From positions 918,429-982,428 of the forward strand of contig JAQSEB010000093.1 of the NCBI GenBank assembly GCA_030063045.1: DNA of 64,000 nucleotides. Direction: 5' to 3'. The position numbers and the translations under genes are program-made. Below the pieces are notes generated by a model that saw only the letters and a list, made by a program, of their open reading frames with translations, searched no databases and was not told where the DNA came from. Source of the DNA: Pratylenchus scribneri (Eukaryota; Nematoda; Chromadorea; Rhabditida; Pratylenchidae). This document shows positions 12,313-23,405 of this stretch, piece by piece (position 1 is the stretch's first letter; each line of letters begins with the position of its first letter).

Positions 12313-15300
12313 ATGCATTTTCGGCCATTTGGCCACCATCATTGGCACTTTGTCATTTCGCCCATTTTCTTCGCAATTTTCCTAATTTTTGCCACCTCTA
12401 CCATTTTTGGACAAAATCACAAAAGGCATCAACATTCATTCCGCGAAAATTGTGCCGATGAACATGATAAGGTGAAGGGCAAAAAGTGTTTTTTGAATGA
12501 GAGAGAATTGATTACGGATGTATTTTTATTGCCAAAAAACGCCTAAAATAATTATAACTTTTGATTGAGCTGGTCAGGTCAAGGACGCATTGAATGCTTA
12601 TATAATTTGGTTATGGTTTAGTCAAAATTTAAGGGTTTTTAAACGGTTTAAACCAATTTTGGTTTAATGGTTCAAAACTATGTTAGAATAGAATTGGTTA
12701 AACCAAAGCCAAAACATAATCAAATGATGTGTCTTGATGAGATTTATCGATTGAATCTAATAAAGTCCATGGGTCAAATTTAAGCTTCTGTTAGTAATTT
12801 CAGTGTTTTTTTCTGCAATTTCATTATTTTATTCGACAAATTAAATATTTTCCATTAATTAAAATTGAGAGTGCTCTGAAGCCCAAAAATTTGAATTTGG
12901 CTGAATCCCATCCAAACATCGACCATAATCCCCACAAAAAAGCTGCTTTCATCTCTACAAAAAATAAAAATGTTAATACCCTAGCAGAGATGAAAACATG
13001 GGAGGATTCGGTCTCCATTTACGGACCAAAAGTACAAAAAATTTGTCGGGGGATTTAATGGGGGAAAAATGCAAAAATATATGGCAATCGACGGATTAAA
13101 TGGGCGCCTGCCTACAAATTGAATACCATCAACTGAAGTAGTTGGTCATATTCTTTTGGCCATATCTCAGCGAGGCAAAAACCAATTCGGTAAAGTGATA
13201 TACCGTTGGAAAGCTCAAAGTTTCCTTTACAAAGTGGCCCTTTAAAATTTTAAGAAATTAAAGCTTACAAAAAGTTACCTGCTTTTGAATATAATAAACC
13301 CTTATTTGTTTGTTTGAGAAAAAACCGCTTGTTTTACAAATTATTTTAACATTTCAAAAACAATTAGAATTGGCCACTTTTTAGAGGACATTTAGGGCTT
13401 TCAAATTGCATATTGCCTTCCTGAATTGGTTGCTTCCTTCTCGAGATATGGCCGAAAGAATGGCCCCAAGTATTGAAAAGTCTTTACTTCAATTATATTT
13501 TCGAAACACCATAAATCTATCACAATTTGGTCACATTTTGTTTAACTATTAGACTTATTTATGCTTTTTCCTCATCTTTCCATTTATGGACCAAAAGTAC
13601 AAATTGTTGGGAATTTTTGTGGGCTAATATAAAAAAAATATGGCATTGGACGGATTAAATGAATGGATTTCTTTTGTAGTGGCTGTATTTTATAGTGGGA
13701 TTATGATTTGATGGATGGCATTTTTGATTTTTATGCAAATTTTACTAAAATATAGTAAAATGACATTTTCCCTACAGGATCTGCTGACATGCACCGTTTC
13801 CTCTGGTACGTTTTTATTTGGCTCGACGATTGATGAATACCTCGGCCATTCTTTTTGGCCATACCTCAAGAAGGAATCCACCAATTCAGGAGAGCGATAT
13901 GCCATTTGAAAGCCCTAAATGTCCTCTAAAAAGTGGCTTATCTAATTGTTTTGAAATATTAAAATATTTTGTAAAATAAGTCACTTTTCCTCAACAAATT
14001 CGGTTTATTCCACTCAAAGACATATAACTTTTTAAAGCCTCAATTTCATAAAATTTAAATGGATATGAAATTTAATTAGGCCACTTTATAGAGGATACTT
14101 TAGGCTTTAAAATCATATATCGCCTTCCAAGATTGGTTATTGCCTCGTTGAGTTATAGCCAAAAGAATGGTTCAAGTTCTGAAGCAACCCAATCCAATTT
14201 TAATAAATCCAATTTCACAGTGGATTGTTCGCTGGATATGGAAAAATTGTTTCCGCCAACGGAATCAACGGCCATTGACGGATTCCCGGATGAAGGCCAC
14301 GACCTTCGGATTGAGCCATTTGCCAAGGCAATCACTCGGCAAAAAGGCGAGAACGGAGGGCCAAATGGGCAACAAAGTGTGGGGGACCATCAATTGATGG
14401 TGGACATTTCATGGCAAACTGCGCCAAATAGTCAGCCAAATTAGTCGATTCCAACATTGAATTTACTAATTTACAGATTCCACTCGCTCTTTGAAAGCAT
14501 TTCTGCTGGAAATTGAAGGAGAAAATGGCCGAAAGCATGCTTGCTTCCTGCTCAATGTTTCCGCAACAAAATGGAACCAGGAGGCCATCAATGCTTCGGT
14601 TGGTCCCAAATCCATTCAAAATTTGAGGCTACCGAAATTCTTGGAGTCCACTCAACAAAATTCCAACTCCCTAAAATCCCAAGGGAGAAAAAATTAGGAT
14701 TAAGCTTATTTATAGGTTTTAATGGCTAAAAGGATAGGCCTTGGGCTCTAGCCCTAAAGATTAGTTTTAATGGTTTGGCTCAAAAAAATTTCAAAAATTT
14801 CTCCCTTGACATTTCAATTTTTGACTAATCCTAGCAATCATTTAATCCGTTAATGAATTTTTTAAATGGTGGGATTGAGGATTAAGCTCATTGTAGAACA
14901 TCTAAATATTAAAATGATTGATTAAAATTTAATGGGACACAGAAAGCTATGGCCATGAAATGAAAATTGCCCGATTTTTGACCTATTTTGCCACTTTTTG
15001 GCCATAATCCTTTTATTTAAAATCCACTAATTCTTATTCGGATGAATTCAACCAAATTAGTGTATAAAATGATTACAAATTTGCCTATTTTAATGGCTAT
15101 TTTTCACTTAAGAAATTGAAATATCTAATACATATTTCCTTTCAGCCTCGATTGCATTTTTCCACTCTGGCCGGTGGCACCGAATTGCTATTCAATTTTG
15201 GCCAAACCTATGAGGCAAATTAACCCAAATTCATTCTAAAATCCATCGCCAAATTCAGATCGAACTGTACAGTTTGCCGGAACGAAGCAGTGGTTCCGGC

Positions 15301-18300
15301 TCATCTGTCCACTCTCGTTTTGTCACTCCACACAATCCGAATCCCCTGTCGATGCCCGCAAATTGCAGCAAAATTTCCAACCAATTCGCATCGAAATGGA
15401 CCGCCGGCTTCCGTCATATTTTCGTGCATTCTGCCGCTCGCATTCTCCAAGTGGAATTTGTTGGTGCACCGCCACAATATTGCTTTGAGCAATATGAGGT
15501 AAAAATTGAGAGAATGGAAATTTATTGAGATTTTTAAAATTTTTTCCTTAAATTTTTACAAATTTATTAATCATTTCAGGTACGATTGCTGGACGAAAGT
15601 GGCATGGAATTGCTTTATTCGGGCACAGTGTCGGCGGATGAAATGTACAAGAATGGCAGTCTCATTCTTGGCCAATACAATTTCACTGACCTTGAGGTGA
15701 GTGCCCCCCCTTCTATTGGGGCAGTCAAATTAGACTCGAGGCTTCAAATACTTTATGTTAGGCATTGAATATTTTTACTAAATTTTATGCAAATGAAGGG
15801 CTGGATTAGTTCTATTTAATGAAATAAAAAATAAATACATTGGCTTAAAATTCATAGAATTATGGCCAAAAAGTCAAACAAATGTTAGAAAATGGTTATT
15901 ATTTTCTCGAAGCCATATTTATTTGTTCAATTGCCAAAACTTGGCTCTTCAAAATGGCATAAATTATTCGGAAATCGTCCAAAGAAACAGTAAATTTTGT
16001 ATAGGCCTCTCCCTGTGCCCTTGGCCTCAATCAAAAACATATTTTTCCCTTTCACTTATACAGTACGACCAAAGCTACATTCCATCGGTCATTCCCGTTG
16101 AAAGGGCCGCCGATGGACGATGCCTTTGCCCAGCTGTGTTTGGCACTGACCCTTATGATGTGAAAATTGTTTGTTCTTGTGTGGCCGCCGATTGGAAGCC
16201 AGTTCGAATGAATCGTAATTCCCTTCATTTTGTGAATCTATTCCAATTTTAAAAACACAGGACCTGATGTGGTAAAACTTTGTCCCGGCTGTACTTTGAA
16301 CAATTCGATGGCAATTTTGCCGCAAATTGATTTTGACTCCGTGGGCAAAGAGAGGAAAACCAGTATCCTCTGGTGGGTGGAATTAAATTTACGTATTCGT
16401 ATTTTTCGCATCAAGTTGAAATTTAAGTTAGTAATAAATCCATCTTAGCTAGGAAATTATTATAGTTTAGCTGGGAAATAATTCCACTTGTTTTAATTCC
16501 GCCTGGCGAACATAGAATAATTCCGCCTGGCGAACATAGAATAATTCCGCCTGGCGAACATAGAATAATTCCGCCTGGCGAACATAGAATAATTCCGCCT
16601 GGCGAACATAGAATAATTCCGCCTGGCGAACATAGAATAATTCCGCCTGGCGAACATAGAATAATTCCGCCTGGCGAACATAGAATAATTCCGCCTGGCG
16701 AACTTAGAATAATTCCGCCTGGCGAACATAGAATAATTCCGCCTGGCGAACTTAGAATAATTCCGCCTGGCGAACTTAGAATAATTCCGCCTGGCGAACA
16801 TAGAATAATTCCGCCTGGCGAACTTAGAATAATTCCGCCTGGCGAACATAGAATAATTCCGCCTGGCGAACTTAGAATAATTCCGCCTGGCGAACTTAGA
16901 ATAATTCCGCCTGGCGAACATAGAATAATTCCGCCTGGCGAACTTAGAGTATTTTCGCCTGTTTTAATTTAGAAATAATTCCAATAATTATGTTAAAAAT
17001 TCTATTAATTCCTTGAAAATTGTTGAGATTTTGAAACAAATGCGCAAAATTCGAGAGCCCTTTTCACAATCTCCCCACCAAAAATTCCTTCACATTCACA
17101 GGATCCTATTGCTCATTTTCAATGCCCTCTTTCTTCTCCTCATTTTTCTGCTTGTCATCGCCTATATTCGTTGCCGCCTCATTGGCACAATTCCGCGCAA
17201 AGATCAATTTCGCCGAATCCGATTGTTGCCCCCAAATGCCAATAAATCTAATTCGAGTGCCGCCGCCGTTTGTTCGCCCTCGGCAAATTCCGGCACTCTC
17301 GCCTCCTCCCATTCATTGGCCATCCGCACTGATTTGGCATTGGGCACAGTTTCGGCCTCGTCCTCACTGAATATTCCCCTCATTGGGAATGAAGAACAAC
17401 AACAATTGTCCTCCGCTTCGTCACTCAATTTGTTGATCGTTTATGCGCATGATTGTGCCAAACATGAACAGGCAGTGATGGCATTGGCAGAATTTTTGCG
17501 CGACACTTTCTACATTAATGTTCAGGTAGTAGTGGTTTACTATTTGAAAGAAATGCCAAATAAAATGCCGTAAAATAACGGAAAAATTTTATACCTAAAA
17601 GAAAACCGCCTCCAACCAAAATCAAAATGCCTTTCAGTATTTTTGGCCAGAAATGGCTATTCCCAAATTGGAAGAGCCGGGATAAGAAAAACATCGAGAA
17701 AAAAAAGTTATTTTTTTGATTGACTGAAGAAAATGGCCAATAAAAAAAAAGGGAAATTTGGAATATTTTAGAAATGAGACAGCCTTTATTAATCCTTTAT
17801 CCTTCTTGTTTTCTAGCCAATCCTTAAAATCATACAAAAATTTTTGTCTCAAGGCTAATTTACATTTGGCACTATTCGGCATTTTAAGTTTAAGCATCTT
17901 TCTTCCATATATGCCCTTTTCATTTTCAGTTGGATCGTTGGAACATTGACCAAATTGAGGCAAATTTGACGGATTGGCTCTCTGCCTCCGTTGTTTCAGC
18001 CGATAAAGTACGGTGGCCTTTTCCCTTTGGAAATATCAAATTAATTCAACAGGTGTTGATCATAAATTCAGCCGGTGCCTGGGAACGATATCGAGCAAAA
18101 ATCACATCCCAGGGTAGATGGGCCGTTGAGCGGAAGGAAGCCGATTTGCTGGACCATATTTTCTGCGCCCACATTGATATGGCATTTCAGTGAGTGATTA
18201 AAAATATTTATTAGCCGAAATTTATGCCAATGATGAATTTTTTGGCTAATTTCATTAAATTTTAATAAATTTTCTATAAAAATTTGGTCAATCCAAAGGA

Positions 18301-20052
18301 ATCCAAAGGAAGAGAGAACAATTAGTTTACAACCTATTCAATTACCTGAGTCATTCTTTTGGCCATAGCTTAAGAAGGATGCAACCAATTTAGGAAGGGA
18401 ATACGCCATTTGAAAGCCTTAAATGTCCTCTAAGTGGCCTTAATAAATTTTAAATATTTATCTTTTTACAAAAGTTACATGACTTTGAATATGATATGTG
18501 ATATCCAGAATTTATTGGTGGAAAAACCACTTATTTTACAAAATGTTTTAAGATTTCAAAATATTACAAAAGCCACTTTTTAGAGGACATTTAGGTCTTT
18601 CAATTAGCATATTGCCTTCCTAAATTGGTTGTTTTCTTCTCGAGATATGGCCAAAAGAACGCGATTTCCTACTTCGTTTACCATATTATAAGAAAAGAAT
18701 ATTTTGGGAGTGATTTAGCCGGAAGGCGTGCAAAATTCGAGGGTGGGCATAAATTTCGGCCATTCTTCATATTTAATTATAGAATTATATATATTCTTCC
18801 AATATTTAGGCATCATTCTATTGTTTCGGCCCGTTTCGCCTATTCCCCGGCCAATCAAATTGGTTCGATCGCATTTTTAGTTCATAAATCATTCTTCTCA
18901 TTTTAGTACCAATGTTGGATGGCCTTCTTCAATACATTTTGCCGGACAATATTTGCCCTCTTATCTCCGCCCTATTTGGCCATAATATGCGGCAAGATGG
19001 CCGATTGACCGCAGCAGCATTGGAAGAGAATGAAGCGTGGCGAAAAATGCACAAATTGGTGGAGGCAATGGAAATAATGTGTAGGGAGGAGCCAAATTGG
19101 CTGGCGGAAAGCCATCAACGAATTGCCTGCAAACCGAGAGCAATTATGGCCAATACCAGTCAAAAAATGGAAGAAATTGAGAAGGAATTTATTGAGGAAA
19201 TTGAGGCCCAATCCAAAGGGGAGGAGGAAATTATGGAAGAAGAACAAAAAATACTTATTAAACCCGCCGGAAATGGGGTCGAACCAAAAATGGACAGTGG
19301 AATATTTGATTGGAATGGAAGTGAAGAGGAAGTGGCTGTTGGCACATCTGCCAGTAAATGCCATGAAAATGTTGTTGAGGGCGAAAGGTAAAATATTGGG
19401 AAAACATTTATTTAATTTGCCGAAAATCCTTTGAAATTGCTGAAAAGATTGTACTGGTTCAGAAGTTAATCTTAGACCCAACTCATTGATGGATCTCGTC
19501 AAGACATTACATTTGACTAACGTTTGGTTTGGGTTTAACCAATTCTAACTTAGTTTTGAACCAATAAACCAAAATGTGTTTAAACCATTTAATACCCTTT
19601 ATTGTTGACCAAACCATAACCAAATTATATAGTATTCAATGCGTTTTGACCAGCTCTATCCAATGTGGTATATGGTTTGAGAATGTAGGATAAACTTTTA
19701 AACCATTAAACCGTTTTAATTATTTTTAAGTTATATATTCTTTTTTTCGGTAATTTCAATCTTCTTCGGCAAATTAAATATTCACCTTATTATCCCCAAT
19801 ATCCCCTGTCCTCTTTTTAGTATTCAATTGAACCCCGAGGCAGAATTCCAAGGAGAAATTGCCGCCACTGGATGGAATGGAACAAATGGCGAAGAAGAAT
19901 TAGCAGATTCTGGAGTGATGGTCAGCGGCGAGGATTCTGATGCCCAGGTAATGAATGAAGATAGAATACGGCATCATCCAAAAGAACAAACTTCATTGAA
20001 TCCGCAACCACCCATTGCACCGCCCCCACCTTTCTTCGTTGCCGCCAGTTGA
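12313..20052 (+). CDS. Interleukin-17 receptor-like protein with SEFIR domain (ILCR family)
   Basis: The spliced model is 12313-12519, 13778-13805, 14221-14430, 14477-14598, 15146-15214, 15259-15498, 15580-15696, 16064-16214, 16261-16372, 17102-17525, 17930-18007, 18053-18189, 18810-18862, 18907-19387, 19821-20052 (886 residues). The N-terminus is a hydrophobic signal peptide. The ectodomain is Cys-rich, with a fibronectin-like piece (VDISWQTAPN). A membrane helix starts near residue 419 (ILLLIFNALFLLLIFLLVIA). A SEFIR domain follows (about 528-690), starting LLIVYAHDC and containing VLIINSAGAW. SEFIR domains pair with ACT1-like adaptors, and nematode ILCR-1/ILCR-2 form the IL-17 receptor that tunes neurons. 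The tail is acidic with a proline-rich end. Introns hold three MITE copies and a minisatellite. One intron (15215-15258) has a GC donor. The junctions at 12519, 14598 and 18862 are the least certain. I cannot tell ilcr-1 from ilcr-2. Confidence 0.8.
12555..12765 (+). repeat. Dispersed family C (AAACCGTTTAAACC type), copy 1
   Basis: This AT-rich repeat is marked by TTTTTAAACGGTTTAAACC and GAATTGGTTAAACC. It lies in the first intron of the IL-17R-like gene. Copies also occur at about 19490-19725 (reverse) and 43430-43665 (forward), in introns of that gene and of mbk-2. Confidence 0.65.
13143..13466. repeat. MITE-like family A, copy in IL-17R intron
   Basis: The right arm is one of the best preserved in the window (TAGAGGACATTTAGGGCTTT to GGCCGAAAGAATGGCC). 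The left arm is more diverged. It sits in the first intron of the IL-17R-like gene. Confidence 0.75.
13842..14172. repeat. MITE-like family A, copy between small exons
   Basis: A complete copy with both arms clear (GGCCATTCTTTTTGGCCATA to GCCAAAAGAATGG). It fills almost the whole intron between the 28-bp exon ending at 13805 and the exon starting at 14221. Confidence 0.75.
16480..16972 (-). repeat. 24-bp minisatellite, array 3, inside an intron
   Basis: About twenty 24-bp units in the same orientation as array 2. A C-A-T-A variant (GCGAACATAGAATAA) alternates irregularly with the C-T-T-A form. The array lies in the intron 16373-17101, between the last ectodomain exon and the membrane-helix exon of the IL-17R-like gene. 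A false 142-residue frame runs along the minus strand. Confidence 0.95.
18349..18661. repeat. MITE-like family A, copy in SEFIR-region intron
   Basis: Both arms are recognisable (TCATTCTTTTGGCCATAGC to GATATGGCCAAAAGAAC). The left arm has a short deletion after TGTCCTCTAA. It lies in the intron 18190-18809. Confidence 0.7.
19490..19725 (-). repeat. Dispersed family C, copy 2
   Basis: Reverse-oriented copy with GGTTTAACCAATTCTAACTT and AAACCATTAAACCGTTTTAA. It occupies the last intron of the IL-17R-like gene. Confidence 0.6.
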
Positions 20053-20116
20053 AAATGTTTTTTGTTGTTGTGAATTTTTCCTATTCCCATCATTGAACCG
20101 AAGGACGTTTCAGTAC

Positions 20117-20442
20117 CCAGGGTCCTTCTAATGGCCATATCTCGAGAAAGAAACAACCAATTTAGGAAGGCGATATACCTTTTGAAAGCTCTAAATGTCC
20201 TCTAAAAAAGTGGCTTTTCTAATTTTTTGAAATGTTAAAACAATTTGTGAAAATAAAGGGCTTTCCTCATTCACCTAAAAAATCGAGTTTATAGCACTTA
20301 AAAACACATATCTTTTTAAAGCCTCTGGATTTAATAAAATTAAAATAAGCCACTTATTAAAGGTCACTTTGTGCTTTCTAATGGTATATCGCCCTACCGA
20401 ATTGGTTATCGCCCTCACTGAGATTTGGCCAAAAGAATGGTC
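20117..20442. repeat. MITE-like family A, copy downstream of the IL-17R-like gene
   Basis: The two arms pair from TGGCCATATCTCGAGAAAGA to TTTGGCCAAAAGAATGG. It begins about 65 bp past the stop codon and may lie in the 3' untranslated region. Confidence 0.7.
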
Positions 20443-20544
20443 CAAATCCTGACTGAATCGTCCACCTCCCCCATAACAGTGTTGATGAACATTGAACAAC
20501 CTCATCCATTCCATTCCGATGCCCACATTCTCATCAGTCATCAC

Positions 20545-21201
20545 TAGGGAGCGGATTTATATTGATATAGAATCCCGAAATATAGGCATAAAATATTGTC
20601 ATAAAATTGCTAAAATATGGATATAATTTACAAAAATTGGCAAAATATTGATGAAATATTGATGAAAATTTTTTTAAAAATCGCTATATTTTATCAAAAA
20701 TTTCGAAAAAAATAATTCTCTATATCCTCAATCAAAAATTATTCATATTTCAAAGTTTTTTATTCAAAAAATTTCAAAACTCATTTCCTAAAAATTTTTA
20801 CACACATCAATAATTTTTACAAAAATTTTCCAAAATCAATTTTTCATTAATTATTTTCAAAAAATTACAAAATGAACTTTTTCCTTAAATTTTTTAAGAA
20901 ATTGTCAAAATTTTCCTAAAAATTTCCAAAATTTAAAAAAAAAATTTTCGTTTTTTTCAAAAAATTTCAATTTTTTTTCTAAAATCTTCAAAATATTGAC
21001 AAAAATGGCCAAAAATTGTCAAAAAATGCCGAAATATTGATATCAATATTGACGGCCAAAAAATGGCAAAATATTGATGAATATTGACATAAAAGTTCAT
21101 GAAAATCAAATAAAATCTTGATAAAAACATGTTTTATGTTGGTTTAAAGCTATTTTAAGTTCGCAAGAAAAATATTGATATCAATAAAAATCCGCTCCCT
21201 A
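20545..21201. mobile_element. hAT-type nonautonomous element with 8-bp target duplication
   Basis: The left end is TAGGGAGCGGATTT and the right end is its reverse complement, AAATCCGCTCCCTA. The flanks are exact 8-bp direct repeats, GTCATCAC, at 20537-20544 and 21202-21209. An 8-bp duplication with TAGGG-type ends is the signature of hAT transposons. The 657-bp body is extremely AT-rich and has no transposase frame. ATATTGATAT-like motifs sit near both ends and may be subterminal transposase-binding repeats. It must be moved in trans. The exact target duplication argues for fairly recent insertion. Confidence 0.85.
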
Positions 21202-21209
21202 GTCATCAC

Positions 21210-22165
21210 AATCATCTCCAATTTGCACATTTATTGTTCCTCTAACAAAAATCCTCACAAATTTATCCAACATAATCCCTTTTCCACCATTGTTCTTTGT
21301 TTTGTCCTCCATCCAATCTTCTCAAATCCATCCCGGCAAAATGAATGTTCAACTCCAATATTGAAAGCATCTCATAATTCCCACATCACAATATCATCCC
21401 ATTTATCTAGCCCATCCATCCATTTTCAATTGTGGCTGGCATATGCGGGTAGTAGATTTATATACTCATTATTCATTAATTATCATTATTTAAATTAATC
21501 AAGTAGATCAATTAAAATTATTGTTTTTGTAGTCAAATTTCGCCATTTTATTCTCACATTTAATGTACAAAAAATAAATTTACCATCAAATATTCTTCTT
21601 CTGCTGGCTGGTACCAAAATTCTTTGCCAGCCGGATATAATTATAGATTAAAAGTGTTTAATCCCTTCTGGGTACTTATATTTAAATTAAAAACTAGTCA
21701 ATCAGCAGAAATTGCTCCATCCATACACTCATTTATTAATGCTTAATTTACCACAAGTTTCTAGGCAAATTTGTACAAATTTTCAATTCCAACATTTTTT
21801 GAATATTCCCACCCACATTCATCGATTAAATTTCCAATATTTTTAATTAAATTTGCATAAATCTTTTTTCATTAATCGAATGGAATATTTGGAAAGGGGC
21901 ATTTGTACGAAAATTATATATGGCAATTTATTTGAGTCAAAATAATGCAAAAAGATGTAAACATTTTAATATATTTATTTCAATTTTAAGTCAATGTTGG
22001 TAATGGTAAATAAATGGATAAAATTATTGCCAAATATTTAATAATAATATGCAAGAATTGGTGGATGGATTTATAAATAAAATATATTGAATTAATGAGG
22101 TGGAAGGGTAAGGAATGAATGTTGTTTTTGTAAAAATTATCTAATGTAAACACATAATCATTATG
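21210..22165. other. AT-rich intergenic stretch
   Basis: I see no gene or clear repeat. AT content is high and the one longer forward frame (21175-21498) lacks any family signal. Confidence 0.4.
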
Positions 22166-22512
22166 GGCAAAATTTAATAATAAAAATATACAAAAAGCGA
22201 CATTAATTCCCCAATCACGGTAAAGTTAATTGTTGTAAATAATCATTTTGGAAATTTGTCGTTATTTATTTGCCAAGGTTGAGCAAAAAATAATCGTGCC
22301 ATTTCCATTGCCGATTTAATTTTTTTTGGGTATAACCCTTTCCATCAAATATGGACCAATTAAAATAAAATTGACATCGTTTGATAACCAACAGCCTTTC
22401 CTTTAATTTGATAACAAAATCATCAAAATTAGCTCAATCCTTGCTTGATGAATTATTATAAATAGCGAAAAGTTGCGTTGTTCCCCTCTCCTCCCCTCCT
22501 ATCCTCGCAAAT

Positions 22513-22614
22513 TTATAGAGTTCCTCCCTTCACATCGGCCCGAGTTTTGTCGGTGACTTCCATGATGAATTCCGTCTTCCTTTCTGCCATGTAATTCAGA
22601 ATGTTCGTATCCAC
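22513..22614 (-). pseudogene. UDP-glucose pyrophosphorylase exon fragment (left arm)
   Basis: Read on the minus strand this arm encodes about 33 residues containing [15 protein letters not shown], then a stop. UGP2-type UTP-glucose-1-phosphate uridylyltransferases carry an almost identical [14 protein letters not shown] segment. The rest of the enzyme is absent, so this is a captured fragment, not a gene. Confidence 0.7.
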
Positions 22615-22638
22615 TGTTCCGTTGGGCCAGGCGCAACA

Positions 22639-22737
22639 ATGGATACGAACATTCTGAATTACATGGCAGAAAGGAAGACGGAATTCATCATGGGTCACCG
22701 ACAAAACTCGGGCCGATGTGAAGGGAGGAACTTTATA
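22639..22737 (+). pseudogene. UDP-glucose pyrophosphorylase exon fragment (right arm, frameshifted)
   Basis: This is the mirror copy of the fragment in the left arm, read on the plus strand. It lacks two bases after ATCATGG relative to the left arm, which breaks the frame just before the KTRADVKGG segment. The break shows that the arms have evolved separately since duplication. Confidence 0.65.
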
Positions 22738-23405
22738 AATTTGCGAGGATAGGGGGGGGGGGATGGGGGCCCAAATTTTTCGCCGTTTATAATAACTCAA
22801 CAAGGACTAAAATATTTTCGATGATTTTGTTATCAAATTAAAGCACAGACTGTTAGTCATCAAACGATGTCAATTTTATTTTAATTGGTTCATATTTGAT
22901 GGAAAGGGTTATACCCCAAAAAGTTAAATCAGCGATGGCAATGGCATGACTATTTTTTTCTTAACCTAGGCAAATAAATAATGACATATTCTCAAAATAA
23001 TTAGTTCACAACACCTCAACGGGATTGGGGAATCAATGCCGCTTTTTGTATATTTTTGCTCTAAAAATTTTGCTTATTTTTTCAAAAATTTTGATTGGAA
23101 ATATTTCTACAAAAAGCAACATTGAACATCAAAATTTGGTAAAGAGATTAGAAATAAAAGAATACAATAAATTGATTAGAATATATTTTCAAAATTATTA
23201 CTAGTTATTTTGGATGTGGAAAAGTGATGGAATGAAACACAATTTTTGGTTGAATGTGATTTAAGTAAAATTTTTGGGGGTCAAAAGAATTATTGGGGTC
23301 AATTATGAGAACAATTTAAAATAAGTGGGGTGAAGCCGGAAAAACATACAACACAGCACAAATCCAATTCTGCATCTCCATTGGGTCAAAAGTAGGTCGA
23401 TTGTC

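Larger units (their letters stand above)
22166..23075. repeat. 0.9 kb imperfect palindrome with captured exon
   Basis: Two arms of about 420-440 bp are reverse complements around a 26-bp spacer (22614-22639). Identity is highest near the centre and falls outward. Paired outer landmarks are TACAAAAAGCG near 22190 and CGCTTTTTGTA near 23040. The arms contain family B element halves (about 22300-22480 and 22780-22950), so the palindrome looks like a composite foldback transposon. Its centre carries two inverted copies of a protein-coding fragment, annotated separately. Confidence 0.85.

Noticed and set aside
16493..16921. Minus-strand 142-codon FARRNYS-type repeat frame
   Set aside because: Same 24-bp minisatellite, inside an IL-17R intron; no start or stop context beyond the array.
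22513..22803. 96-codon minus-strand ORF as a single gene
   Set aside because: Its first half is the antisense of the mirror copy in the right palindrome arm. Only the last 33 or so codons correspond to a real protein fragment.
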